Shown here in pieces: positions 45,601 through 55,400 of a DNA stretch of 64,000 nucleotides; the stretch's first letter is position 1, and every line of letters begins with the position of its first letter. The notes below the pieces were generated by a model that had not been told where the DNA came from, ran no database searches, and worked only from the letters and a program-made list of their open reading frames with translations. A program made the position numbers and the translations under genes. The stretch is from Bradyrhizobium sp. AZCC 2262 (GTDB taxonomy: Bacteria > Pseudomonadota > Alphaproteobacteria > Rhizobiales > Xanthobacteraceae). The DNA is taken from positions 744,001-808,000 of the forward strand of contig NZ_JAZHRT010000001.1 of the NCBI RefSeq assembly GCF_036924535.1, written 5' to 3'.

Positions 45601-48600
45601 CAACGTGGTGACGCTGACGCTCAATCTGAGCGAGGCGGTGACGGTTGCGGGTGGTACCCCGACACTGACTCTCAACAACGGCGGCACTGCGAGCTATAGC
45701 GGCGGCTCGGGCAGCAATGCGCTGACCTTCAGCTACACGGTCGGGGCGGGCCAGAACACCGCCGACCTCGCGGTGACCGCAATCAACCTGGGCACGGCGA
45801 CCGTCAAGGACGGCGCGGGCAATGCGGCCAATCTCGCCGGCGCGGTGGCCAACCCGGCTGGCACGCTGCAGATTGACACCACCGTGCCGACTGTGGCCTC
45901 TCTGGTGGCGTCCGGCACCGGGATCACGGCCGGCGCGGGCGATCTTGGGACCGGCAGCGTGGTGACGCTGACCGTCAATTTCAACGAGGCGGTGACGGTT
46001 GCGGGCGGTACCCCCACACTGACGCTCAACAACGGCGGTACTGCAACCTATACCGGAGGCTCGGGCAGCAGTGCGCTGACCTTCAGCTATGCGGTCGGGG
46101 CAGGCCAGGACAGCGCCGACCTCGCGGTGACGGCCGTCAATCTGGGCACCGCTACCGTCAAGGACAGCTCCGGCAACGCCGCCAACCTCACCGGCGCGGT
46201 GACCAACCCGTCCGGCACGCTGCAAATCGACACCACGGCGCCGACTGTTGCCTCTCTGGTTGCCTCTGGTACTGGGATCACCGCTGGATCCGGCGACCTC
46301 GGGGTTGGCAAGGTTGTAACGCTGACGCTCAATCTGAGCGAGGCGGTGACGGTAGCCGGCGGCACCCCGACACTGACGCTCAACAACGGCGGCACCGCGA
46401 CCTATACCGGCGGCTCCGGCAGCAATGCGCTGACCTTCAGCTACACGGTCGGGGCCGGCCAGAACACCGCCGACCTCGCGGTGACGGCAATCAACCTGGG
46501 CACGGCCACCGTCAAGGACGGCGCCGGCAATGTCGCCAATCTCACCGGCGCGGTGACCAACCCGTCCGGCGCGTTGCAGATCGACACCACGGCGCCAAGC
46601 GTGACGCAAGCTGTTGCATCGCCGGGAAGCGGCCTCGAGTTGCCCGGTGACACGGTTACGTTGACCCTGACTTTCGGCGAAGCGGTGACCGTCACCGGCA
46701 CGCCGACGCTCGCGCTTAACACGGGCGGCACCGCGACCTACACCGGCGGCTCCGGCACCAATGCGCTGACCTTTAGCTACACGGTTGGGTCGAATGACAC
46801 CACGGTTCCTGCGCTTTCGATTACACAAGCGAACTTGCCGAACGGCGCAACGATAAAGGATGGCGCGGGCAACGCAGCTAACTTGTCCGGTGCTTTGACC
46901 ACCTTCCCCAACCTGGCGATTGATCCGCCGACGGTTGTGAATTCCATCACGGAGTCACCCGCGACCGGGGATCTGAATGCCGGGAACACTGTCACGCTAA
47001 CGCTTACCTTTAGCAATGCGGTGACGGTTGCGGGAGGCACTCCGACGCTGACGCTGAACGACGGCGGCATCGCGACCTATACCGGTGGCTCCGGCACCAA
47101 TGCGCTGACCTTCAGCTACACGGTCGGGGCCGGCCAGAACACGGCCTCACTGGCCGCGACCGCGGTCAACCTCAATGGCGCAACGGTGCAGGACGCCGTC
47201 GGGAATGCCGCCAGCGTTTCGCTATCTGGCCTTGCGCAGACCGGGCCGCAGATCGACACCACAACCCCGACCGTTGCCTCTCTGGTCGCCTCCGGTACCG
47301 GTATCACGGCCGGCGCCGGCGACCTCGGGGTTGGCAAGGTTGTAACGCTGACGCTCAACCTGAGCGAGGCGGTGACGGTTGCGGGCGGCACGCCTACGCT
47401 GACCCTCAACAACGGCGGCACCGCGACCTATACCGGCGGCTCCGGCAGCAATGCACTGACCTTCAGCTATACAGTCGGCGCGGGCCAGAACACCGCCGAC
47501 CTCGCGGCGACGGCGATCAACCTGGGCACGGCGACCGTCAAGGACGGCGCTGGCAATGCTGCCGACCTTTCTGGCGCGGTGACCAACCCGGCCGGCACGC
47601 TACAAATTGACACTGCAATCCCCACCGTTGCTTCTCTGGTGGCCTCCGGCACCGGGATCACGGCCGGTGCGGGCAGCCTCGGGGTTGGCAAGGTTGTAAC
47701 GCTGACACTCAATCTGAGCGAGGCGGTGACGGTTGCGGGCGGCACGCCTACGCTGACCCTCAACAACGGCGGCACCGCGACCTATACCGGCGGCTCCGGC
47801 AGCAATGCGCTGACCTTCAGCTACACGGTCGGGGCCGGCCAGAACACCGCCGACCTCGCGGTGACGGCAATCAACCTGGGCACGGCCACCGTCAAGGACG
47901 GCGCCGGCAATGTCGCCAATCTCACCGGCGCGGTGACCAACCCGTCCGGCACGTTGCAGATCGATACCACGACCCCCACGGTATCGTCGCTGGTGGCGTC
48001 CGGCACCGGCATCACCGCTGGCGCAGGCAATCTCTCGACCGGCAGCGTGGTGACGCTGACGCTCAATCTGAGCGAGGCGGTGACAGTTGCGGGCGGCACG
48101 CCTACGCTGACCCTCAACAACGGCGGCACCGCGACCTATACCGGCGGCTCCGGCAGCAATGCGCTGACCTTCAGCTACACGGTCGGGGCGGGCCAGAACA
48201 CCGCCGACCTCACAGTGACCGCAATCAACCTTGGCGCGGCGACCATCAAGGATGGCGCCGGCAACGCCGCGAGCCTCACCGGCGCGGTGACCAATCCGTC
48301 CGGCACGCTGCAGATCGATACCACGGCGCCGACTGTTGCCTCTCTGGTCGCCTCTGGTACCGGCATCACAGCCGGCGCGGGAGACCTCGGGGTTGGCAAG
48401 GTTGTAACGCTGACGCTCAATCTGAGCGAGGCAGTGACGGTTGTGGGCGGCACACCTACGCTGACCCTCAACAACGGCGGCACCGCGACCTATACTGGCG
48501 GCTCCGGCAGCAATGCGCTGACCTTCAGCTATACGGTCGGCGCGGGCCAGAACACCGCCGACCTCGCGGTGGCGGCGATCAACCAGGGCACGGCGACCAT

Positions 48601-51376
48601 ACAGGATGGCGCCGGCAACGCCGCCAATCTCACCGGCGCGGTGACCAATCCGTCCGGCACGCTGCAGATCGATACCACCGTGCCGACTGTGGCCTCCGTG
48701 GTGGCCTCAGGCCAGGGAATCACGGCAGGTGGTGGCAACGTTGGGACCGGGAGCGTGGTGACGCTGACGGTGAGCCTGAGCGAGGCGGTGACGGTTGCGG
48801 GCGGCACGCCCACGCTGACGCTCAACGACGGCGGCATCGCGACCTATACCGGCGGCTCGGGCAGCAGTGCGCTGACCTTCAGCTACAAGGTGGGGGCAGG
48901 CCAGAACACCGCCGACCTCGCGGTGACGGCGATCAACCAGGGCACGGCGACCGTCACGGACGGCGCCGGCAACGCCGCCAATCTGACCGGCGCGGTGACC
49001 AACCCGGCCGGCACGCTTCAGGTCGACACCAGCGCCCACCTGACCCATGTCGGGAACAAACACTTCTTGGCCAACAGTGCGGGGGTGGGGCCGGCAATCT
49101 CGAGTGGCGGCGTGGCGGTAACCGATAGCCAAATGGGTGGCTGGACTTTCATCGCAGCGGTGCAGGTTGGCGGTGGGTACCAGGTGGCGCTGAATTTGCC
49201 GGGGGCGGATCAGTACACGGTCTGGAACACCGACAGCAACGGCAACGTGATCTCCAGTGCGCTCGGAGGCGTCGTCTCGGGCTCAAGCTACGCGCTGGAA
49301 TCGATCGAGACGACGTTTAATCAGGATCTGAATGGCGATGGCACGATCGGCCTTGTCACGACAAGAGTCGAATCATCCGGCGCAACCGCGCTGGATCAGG
49401 TTGCCAACTATTACCTGCTGAATCCTGTTGGCGGCGGGACTGGCCCTCAGCTGAAGTCTGGTGGTTCGGTCATCACGGCGGATCAGCTCGGCGGTTGGAC
49501 CGTTATCGGCGCGGAAAAGACCGCCAGCGGCTACGAGGTTGCGCTGAAGGCTACGAGCGGGAATCAGTACATAGTCTGGAACACCGACAACAACGGCAAC
49601 GTGATCTCCAGTGCGCTCGGAGGCGCCGTCTCGGGCTCAAGCTACGCGCTGGAATCGATCGAGACGACGTTTAATCAGGATCTGAATGGCGATGGCACGA
49701 TCGGCTTTGTCACGACAAGAGTCGAATCATCCGGCGCAACCGCGCTGGATCAGGTTGCCAACTATTTTCTTCTGAATCCTGTTGGTGGCGGGACTGGCCC
49801 TCAGCTGAAGTCTGGTGGTTCGGTCATCACGGTGGATCAGCTCGGCGGCTGGACCGTTATCGGCGCGGAAAAGACCGCCAGCGGCTACGAGGTTGCGCTG
49901 AAGGCTACGAGCGGGAATCAGTACATAGTCTGGAACACCGACAACAACGGCAACGTGATCTCCAGTGCGCTCGGAGGCGTCGTGTCGGGCTCCAGTTCGG
50001 CGCTGCAAGGGATTGAGGCGAGTTTCCAGCAGGATCTGAATGGCGATGGCACGATCGGCTTTGTCACGACAAGAGTCGAGTCATTGGGCGCAACCGCGCT
50101 GGATCAGGTTGCCAACTATTATCTGCTGAATCCTGTTGGCGGCGGGACTGGCCCTCAGCTGAAGTCTGGTGGTTCGGTCATCACGGTGGATCAGCTCGGC
50201 GGCTGGACCGTTATCGGCGCGGAAAAGACCGCCAGCGGCTACGAGGTTGCGCTGAAGGCTACGAGCGGGAATCAGTACATAGTCTGGAACACCGACAACA
50301 ACGGCAACGTGATCTCCAACGCGGTCGGAGGCGTCGTCTCGGGCTCCAGTTCGGCGCTGCAGGGGATCGAGGCGAGTTTCCAGCAGGATCTGAATGGCGA
50401 TGGCACGATCGGCTTTGTCACGACAAGAGTCGAGTCATTGGGCGCAACCGCGCTGGATCAGGTTGCCAACTATTACCTGTTGAATCCTGTTGGCGGCGGG
50501 ACTGGCCCTCAGCTGAAGTCTGGTGGTTCGGTCATCACGGTGGATCAGCTCGGCGGTTGGACCCTTATCGGCGCGGAAAAGACCGCCAGCGGCTACGAGG
50601 TTGCGCTGAAGGCTGCGAGCGGGAATCAGTACACGGTCTGGAACACCGACAACAACGGCAACGTGATCTCCAACGCGGTCGGAGGCGCCGTCTCGGGCTC
50701 CAGTGCGGCGCTGCAAGGGATTGAGGCGAGTTTCCACCAGGATCTGAATGGCGATGGAGTAATCCTGCTCTCCGGAAGCGGAAGCATCATCGGTGCGAAC
50801 AGCCTTGTGATCGGCAGCGGCGCAAGCGCGGAGCTCACGGGGGCCTATTCCGGGTCGGTCAGTTTTGCAGGCGCAACGGGCACCCTCGTCATTGACAACT
50901 CTGCAAACTTCCACGGGACGATCGGCGGACAGCTTACGACCACAGACGTCATCGACCTCGCCGACATTACGGCTGGGGCAAATGCCACGATCGGCTATAC
51001 GGGCAACAACTCGCCGGGTACGCTGACCGTGAGCGACGGAACGAAGACGGCCAGCATTGCTCTCCTCGGCAATTATTCGTTGGCGAACTTCACCGTGGCC
51101 AGCGACGGCCATGGTGGAACGACGGTCGTTGATCCGCCGTTGCCCGGCCAGCAAGAGAGTTTGATGTCGGAAAATTCAGGGAGCGACCCGGCCCCCTCGC
51201 TTGCAGCCCTGGACCAGAGATTGGCGCTATGGTCGCAACATATGGCTTCGGCATTTGCTTCTTCGGGCTGGGATAGCGCTCGCACCTCGACATTTGGCGC
51301 CGGTGAATTCGGAGGGATTTCGCTCCCGCAATTGGCCCAACCCGTTACTCAGCAGCATGCCGGAATCACAGGTTAG
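42614..51376 (+). CDS. Giant type I secreted repeat protein with Ig-like, lyase-like and Ca-loop repeats
   Basis: 2920-aa protein without a Sec signal. Order: bacterial Ig-like domain (about 10-100; STITVFDGATQLGTVT, VWTYIASELANGAHSFTATA). Heparin-lyase-I-like domain (about 100-345; SHRSEISG, LGQFHAD, YWKEGIYEGW). A second Ig-like domain and a diverged repeat. Then 12 tandem Ig-like repeats of about 118 aa (residues about 735-2140; VASLVASGTGITAG, TPTLTLNNGGTATYTGGSG). Then five repeats of 118 aa with VWNTDNNGNVIS and QDLNGDGTIG Ca-binding-type loops (W-rich C-terminal family). The C-terminal cap of about 200 aa probably holds the secretion signal. It is probably a surface adhesin that binds polysaccharide, exported by the HlyB/HlyD pair nearby. 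A 1464-aa paralog follows. Confidence 0.9.
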   Translation: MVAPTPPVILTASPEVIPLDRDSSTSYSDTLALVGTAIPNSTITVFDGATQLGTVTTNSSGVWTYIASELANGAHSFTATATVSGSTSAASAAFVETVVAGIGNFSPLTDQWSAPISVGGMSYYVENANINGNAPWAITQLDSHTLRFQVRPADVWPDNDSHRSEISGATVFAATATVNVSYQFAVQPGLNDTSNDIAWQILGQFHADDNDPIYNAMSEGSPPFAFHLTGPNGIGQGDYLSIQALYALTGQKTWTPVTPTGDPYNSYLYVSPTPILRGQFYDVHVEASFQNNANGFLEVWINGSQVVDYHGPLGYGGGNYWKEGIYEGWSSNQTITVDYANTVVSAAPGAPLILGNVVNGNQVMLNGTAQANSKVAVYDGSTKLGTVTVASNGSWFYETGALSLGNHTLTATATDGAGKVSAASSAANASIAAFTGPTITAVATSAAAGESVVGNTITFTLTMSSAVNVTGTPTLTLNDGGTATYKSGSGTNALTFTYTVGASDLTVRGLAITGAGLPGGATIQDGSGNAAILTGAAVQFPSVIIDTQAVKTPVFGSPVANSDGTFTFTGTAGANTTVYFSTSYEGGLGSAVVNSAGQWTFTTPTLSYNSWNTLQAYNVNSLGDVSAIGTESGGGFSASVNLPNSPTITGNALVGNTVTLYGMVASGLSISKVTVFDGSTQLGTATINSDNSWTFTTSALTNGVHVFTATATNARGTSGASVPDPINVSSSLADTTTPTVASLVASGTGITAGAGDLGVGKVVTLTLNLSEAVTVAGGTPTLTLNNGGTATYTGGSGSNALTFSYTVGAAQDTADLAVTAVNLGTATVKDGAGNAAYLAGAVTNPAGTLQIDTTAPTVASLVASGTGITAGTGNLNAGKVVTLTLNLSEAVTVAGGTPTLTLNNGGTATYTGGSGSNALTFSYTVGAGQNTADLAATAINLGTATVKDGAGNAADLSGAVTNPSGTLQIDTTAPTVASLVASGTGITAGTGTLSTGNVVTLTLNLSEAVTVAGGTPTLTLNNGGTASYSGGSGSNALTFSYTVGAGQNTADLAVTAINLGTATVKDGAGNAANLAGAVANPAGTLQIDTTVPTVASLVASGTGITAGAGDLGTGSVVTLTVNFNEAVTVAGGTPTLTLNNGGTATYTGGSGSSALTFSYAVGAGQDSADLAVTAVNLGTATVKDSSGNAANLTGAVTNPSGTLQIDTTAPTVASLVASGTGITAGSGDLGVGKVVTLTLNLSEAVTVAGGTPTLTLNNGGTATYTGGSGSNALTFSYTVGAGQNTADLAVTAINLGTATVKDGAGNVANLTGAVTNPSGALQIDTTAPSVTQAVASPGSGLELPGDTVTLTLTFGEAVTVTGTPTLALNTGGTATYTGGSGTNALTFSYTVGSNDTTVPALSITQANLPNGATIKDGAGNAANLSGALTTFPNLAIDPPTVVNSITESPATGDLNAGNTVTLTLTFSNAVTVAGGTPTLTLNDGGIATYTGGSGTNALTFSYTVGAGQNTASLAATAVNLNGATVQDAVGNAASVSLSGLAQTGPQIDTTTPTVASLVASGTGITAGAGDLGVGKVVTLTLNLSEAVTVAGGTPTLTLNNGGTATYTGGSGSNALTFSYTVGAGQNTADLAATAINLGTATVKDGAGNAADLSGAVTNPAGTLQIDTAIPTVASLVASGTGITAGAGSLGVGKVVTLTLNLSEAVTVAGGTPTLTLNNGGTATYTGGSGSNALTFSYTVGAGQNTADLAVTAINLGTATVKDGAGNVANLTGAVTNPSGTLQIDTTTPTVSSLVASGTGITAGAGNLSTGSVVTLTLNLSEAVTVAGGTPTLTLNNGGTATYTGGSGSNALTFSYTVGAGQNTADLTVTAINLGAATIKDGAGNAASLTGAVTNPSGTLQIDTTAPTVASLVASGTGITAGAGDLGVGKVVTLTLNLSEAVTVVGGTPTLTLNNGGTATYTGGSGSNALTFSYTVGAGQNTADLAVAAINQGTATIQDGAGNAANLTGAVTNPSGTLQIDTTVPTVASVVASGQGITAGGGNVGTGSVVTLTVSLSEAVTVAGGTPTLTLNDGGIATYTGGSGSSALTFSYKVGAGQNTADLAVTAINQGTATVTDGAGNAANLTGAVTNPAGTLQVDTSAHLTHVGNKHFLANSAGVGPAISSGGVAVTDSQMGGWTFIAAVQVGGGYQVALNLPGADQYTVWNTDSNGNVISSALGGVVSGSSYALESIETTFNQDLNGDGTIGLVTTRVESSGATALDQVANYYLLNPVGGGTGPQLKSGGSVITADQLGGWTVIGAEKTASGYEVALKATSGNQYIVWNTDNNGNVISSALGGAVSGSSYALESIETTFNQDLNGDGTIGFVTTRVESSGATALDQVANYFLLNPVGGGTGPQLKSGGSVITVDQLGGWTVIGAEKTASGYEVALKATSGNQYIVWNTDNNGNVISSALGGVVSGSSSALQGIEASFQQDLNGDGTIGFVTTRVESLGATALDQVANYYLLNPVGGGTGPQLKSGGSVITVDQLGGWTVIGAEKTASGYEVALKATSGNQYIVWNTDNNGNVISNAVGGVVSGSSSALQGIEASFQQDLNGDGTIGFVTTRVESLGATALDQVANYYLLNPVGGGTGPQLKSGGSVITVDQLGGWTLIGAEKTASGYEVALKAASGNQYTVWNTDNNGNVISNAVGGAVSGSSAALQGIEASFHQDLNGDGVILLSGSGSIIGANSLVIGSGASAELTGAYSGSVSFAGATGTLVIDNSANFHGTIGGQLTTTDVIDLADITAGANATIGYTGNNSPGTLTVSDGTKTASIALLGNYSLANFTVASDGHGGTTVVDPPLPGQQESLMSENSGSDPAPSLAALDQRLALWSQHMASAFASSGWDSARTSTFGAGEFGGISLPQLAQPVTQQHAGITG
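44813..49035. repeat. Twelve tandem Ig-like repeats, mostly 354-bp period
   Basis: Units recur at exactly 354 bp for most of the array (for example between equivalent points at 47467, 47821, 48175 and 48529). Units 6 and 7 (about 46590-47260) are diverged and shorter (336-339 bp). Nucleotide identity among the others is very high, showing recent duplication or gene conversion. Confidence 0.88.
49036..50760. repeat. Five tandem W-rich/Ca-loop repeats, 354-bp period
   Basis: The AATGGCGATGG segment encoding NGDG recurs at 49331, 49685, 50039, 50393 and 50747, exactly 354 bp apart. Each unit ends with a DLNGDG(T/V)I loop. Units 2-5 are nearly identical at nucleotide level. Confidence 0.88.
50413..51275. 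repeat. Long direct repeat, copy 1 (3' end of the first giant gene)
   Basis: About 860 bp is matched by 55881-56743 at a constant offset of 5468 bp. By eye I found one difference (C/T near 50788/56256). Identity breaks sharply at both ends. It points to recent gene conversion between the two secreted-protein genes. Confidence 0.88.
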
Positions 51377-51707
51377 ATATTCACATCACGTAGGAGCAAC
51401 CGGGAGATCAGGCGCGAGCCAGCTTTTCCGAGCCAGCAACCGAGAAAGCCGCATAAGGGTCGCGATCGGGTCGGCCTATGCAAATGGACAACCCGGGCCA
51501 AAGCAGTTGGCAAAAGGTAATGATATCCGGTAGCATACTTTGCAGCGGTCGCCGGGAAGTGCCGCGCCGGTAATTCCGTTTGGCCTACTGAGTTAGGGGC
51601 TGAAGAAGAAATGATCTTCAGGTCGCTGTGAAATCGGGCGCTGATATTGTTTGCCAGCCTTGCTGGTGATCGGGGCGGCGCAGCCGTTGAGAATTTTGGG
51701 GCCTATG
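51377..51707. other. Intergenic region, no gene seen
   Basis: 331 bp between the giant gene and a convergent small membrane-protein gene. A frame that continues from the giant gene's reading region lacks start signals. No terminator with a T-run was seen. Confidence 0.4.
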
Positions 51708-51944
51708 TCAGTTTGAAGCTTCGAATATGAAACCCGCAATTGCAGTTGCGAGGGCTGCAACTGCCGCACCCGCGAATAACGTTCCCATCGTGGAAGCCCC
51801 GCGTTCGGTCTGGTAAGCATTTTGGTAACGCGGGCCATCGCTTGCGGCGTTCGACGCGTTACCATTGCCGCGGGCAAGTGCAACGAGAATAAATCCAGGA
51901 ATAAGAGCGCCGAAAAAGAGCCACCAGCTCCAAGTCAAAGACAT
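51708..51944 (-). CDS. Small two-TM membrane protein
   Basis: 78-aa protein with two hydrophobic segments (LTWSWWLFFGALIPGFILVALA; LFAGAAVAALATAIAGFIF) joined by a polar loop rich in Asn, Ala and Ser. I place the start at ATG 51944 (MSLTWSWW), because the open frame to 51998 adds only polar residues; the ribosome-binding site is weak (GGAT). It lies between the two giant genes on the opposite strand. I do not recognise the family. It may be unrelated to secretion. Confidence 0.5.
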   Translation of the reverse strand: MSLTWSWWLFFGALIPGFILVALARGNGNASNAASDGPRYQNAYQTERGASTMGTLFAGAAVAALATAIAGFIFEASN

Positions 51945-52455
51945 CGCACGATCCGCCCTTTGGTATGAGCCGTTCTTGACCAAAGTATACAGATTCAACA
52001 GGGCGATGGCACTGAGACAAACTGACCTAGGATTTACGGCTACGAGGCACTTGAGAGGAAAATGGGATTATTCACGATCCTACGCACGGATAGATTCACG
52101 GGTTTGTCGAACGCGCTACAACCGCGTCCGACCATGAGAGCACCAACACTCCAGCCACGGCCGACATCTGCTTCGGGCGGGGCCGTGACGGTCTTGACGG
52201 AGCGAGATCGGGCGGGCAACTTGCATCGCTCGTTATGAATATGAATCGGTCGCCGTCGGACCGTGGGTGCTTGCCCAAGCCAAATTGCCCAGAGGCAATC
52301 GCCACATTTTGGCCTGTACTCTCCTTAGTGCCGCCTTGCTTTGGTCAAAGCTAGCTGGAGTGTAGGGGTCGAATTTATAGTTAACCGACCCCCTGTCATG
52401 CGCGTGAGATCGGCCCGCATTTGGACAAGCGGCGGCGAAATTTGGGGAGCCTTAG
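51945..52455. other. 511-bp intergenic region before the second giant gene
   Basis: Contains the promoter for the gene at 52456, whose ribosome-binding site is GGGGAG (52444-52449). No gene, tRNA or obvious hairpin was found. Short frames on both strands look random. Confidence 0.4.
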
Positions 52456-55400
52456 ATGGCCGTTCAAAAGCCTACGATTAGCAATTTCTTTGCAGATAGT
52501 GGTACCCGGGGTGACGGAATCACCGACGCGAACGTGGTTACGGTTTGGGGGACTGCGGACCCAAATACGACAGTGTCGATTTATGACGGATCGACCCTCT
52601 TAGGCACGGCCACGTCGAACAGCTCCGGTGCATGGGCGTTTGAGACACCAAAGCTCTCCGACAGCACCCACAGCTTGACTGCCACAGCGACTGATACGTC
52701 GGGCGCCACCAGTGCGCCGTCAAGCGCCTTGTCGGTCACCGTAATTCCGAGCGTTACGGACTTCAGGCCGGCCAGCAACAATTGGCAGAACCCGATTATC
52801 ATCGACGGCCAGGGTTGGTTCGTCGAATCCGGCAATAAACCTTGGAGCCTTACCAATCCGGATGCGCACACCGTTCGCATGGAAGTGCGGCCCGGAGACC
52901 TGTGGGCCGATGATGAAACGGCTCGATCCGAAATCCTGACGGTCGACGAGGCGCTCGACCACCAGGTCTTCAACGCGGCTTACACGATGACTGTGGAGCC
53001 GGGGGCGGTGAATCCCGTCGATTGGCTATCGGTCGCGCAGATGCACGAGGAATCCGGCATCCCGTTCTCGATCTCGATCAAGGGCGACAAGCTGCAGGTG
53101 ATTGTGAATATCAATGAGTCCTTTGAGCAGACCGTTTATGTAGATCCGAAATCCATTGTACGCGGTCATGCTTACGACATCCAAATTCAGGCCAATTTCT
53201 CCACCGATTCAACCGGTTTCCTAAAGATTTGGTCTGATGGCGTCCAAATCGTAGATTATCACGGCCAACTGGGGACCGAGACCGGTGGCCAGTATTTGAA
53301 GCTGGGGGTTTACGAAGGATATCCCGAAGGGGTGACGTCGCCGATAGCTGTCGACTACAGCAACATCGTACTCTCCTACAATAACGCGTCGTTTCCGACT
53401 CCTTCTACTTACGGCGGCTCAACGGGGCAGACCGGAGATACCACGGCGCCGACGGTTGCCTCGCTGGTGGCCTCCGGTACCGGCATCACGGCCGGCACGG
53501 GCACCCTCTCGACCGGCAACGTGGTGACGCTGACGCTCAATCTGAGCGAGGCGGTGACGGTTGCGGGTGGTACCCCGACGCTGACTCTCAACAACGGCGG
53601 CACCGCGACCTATACCGGCGGCTCGGGCAGCAATGCGCTGACCTTCAGCTACACGGTCGGGGCGGGCCAGAACACCGCCGACCTCGCGGCGACGGCGATC
53701 AACCTGGGTACGGCGACCATCAAGGATAGCTCCGGCAACGCCGCCAATCTCGCCGGCGCGGTGGCCAACCCGGCTGGCACGCTGCAGATTGACACCACAA
53801 CCCCCACCGTTGCTTCTCTGGTGGCCTCCGGTACCGGGATCACGGCCGGCGCGGGCGATCTTGGGGTTGGCAAGGTGGTAACCCTGACGCTCAATCTGAG
53901 CGAGGCGGTGACGGTTGCGGGCGGTATCCCCACGCTGACCCTCAACGACGGCGGCATCGCGACCTATACCGGCGGCTCGGGCAGCAGTGCGCTGACCTTC
54001 AGCTATACGGTCGGGGCGGGCCAGAACACCGCCGACCTTACAGTGACGGCGGTCAACCTGGGCACTGCAACTATCAAGGACAGCTCCGGCAAGGCCGCCA
54101 ATCTCACCGGCGCGGTGACCAATCCGTCCGGCACGCTGCAGATCGACACCACGGCGCCGACTGTCGCCTCTCTGGTGGCCTCTGGCACCGGTATCACGGC
54201 CGGTGCGGGCGACCTCGGAGTTGGCAAGGTTGTAACGCTGACGCTCAATCTGAGCGAGGCGGTGACGGTTGCGGGCGGCACCCCGACACTGACGCTCAAC
54301 AACGGCGGCACCGCGACCTATACCGGCGGCTCCGGCAGCAATGCGCTGACCTTCAGCTACACGGTGGCGGCCGGCCAGAACACCGCCGACCTCGCGGTGA
54401 CCGCGATCAACCAGGGCTCGGCGACCATCAAGGATGGCGCCGGCAATGTCGCCAATCTCACCGGCGCGGTGACCAACCCGTCCGGCACGCTGCAGATCAG
54501 CACCACGGCGCCGGCTGCGGCCTCTGTGGTGGCCTCAGGCACCGGGATCACGGCGGGTGGTGGCACCGTCGGGACCGGGAGCGTGGTGACGCTGACGGTG
54601 AACCTCGACGGAGCGGTGACGGTTGCCGGCGGTAAGCCGACGCTGACGCTGAACGACGGCGGCACGGCGACCTATACCGGCGGCTCGGGCACGAGCAAGC
54701 TGACCTTCAGCTACACGGTGGCGGCCGGCCAGAACACCTCCGACCTCACGGTGACCGGGGTCAGCCTCAACGGAGCCACGGTCAAGGACGGCGCCGGCAA
54801 TGCCGCCAACCTGGGCGCAGTGGTCACCAATCCTTCCGGCACGCTTCAGGTCGACACCAGCGCCCACCTGACCCATGTCGGGAACAAGTACTTGTTGGCG
54901 AACAGTGCAGGGGTGGGACCGGCAATCTCGAGTGGCGGCGTGGCGGTAACCGATAGCCAAATGGTTGGCTGGACTTTCATCGCAGCGGTGCAGGTTGGCA
55001 GTGGGTACCAGGTAGCGCTGAAGGCTACGGGTGCGGATCAGTACACGATCTGGAACACCGACAACAACGGCAACGTGATCTCCAACGCGGTCGGAGGCGC
55101 CGTCTCAGGCTCCAGTTCGGCGCTGCAAGGGATTGAGGCGACTTTCCACCAGGATCTGAATGGCGATGGCACGATCGGCCTTGTTACGACAAGCGTGGAT
55201 TTATCCGGCGTAACCTCGCTGGAGCAGGTTGCCAACTATTATCTTCTGAATCCTGTTGGCGGCGGGACTGGCCCTCAACTGAAGTCTGGTGGTTCGGTCA
55301 TCACGGTGGATCAGCTCGGCGGTTGGACCTTTATCGGCGCGGAAAAGACCGCCAGCGGCTACGAGGTTGCGCTGAAGGCTAAGGGGGCGGATCAGTACAC

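Noticed and set aside
44801..46828. 675-codon open frame on the minus strand inside the giant gene
   Set aside because: It is antisense to the tandem Ig-like repeats, and its sequence is itself repetitive (HRAGEIG, AEGQRIAA), as expected from GC-rich repeats read backwards.
50435..51154. 239-codon minus-strand frame repeated at 55903-56622
   Set aside because: Antisense to the duplicated 3' ends. Its near identity in two places only reflects the duplicated DNA.
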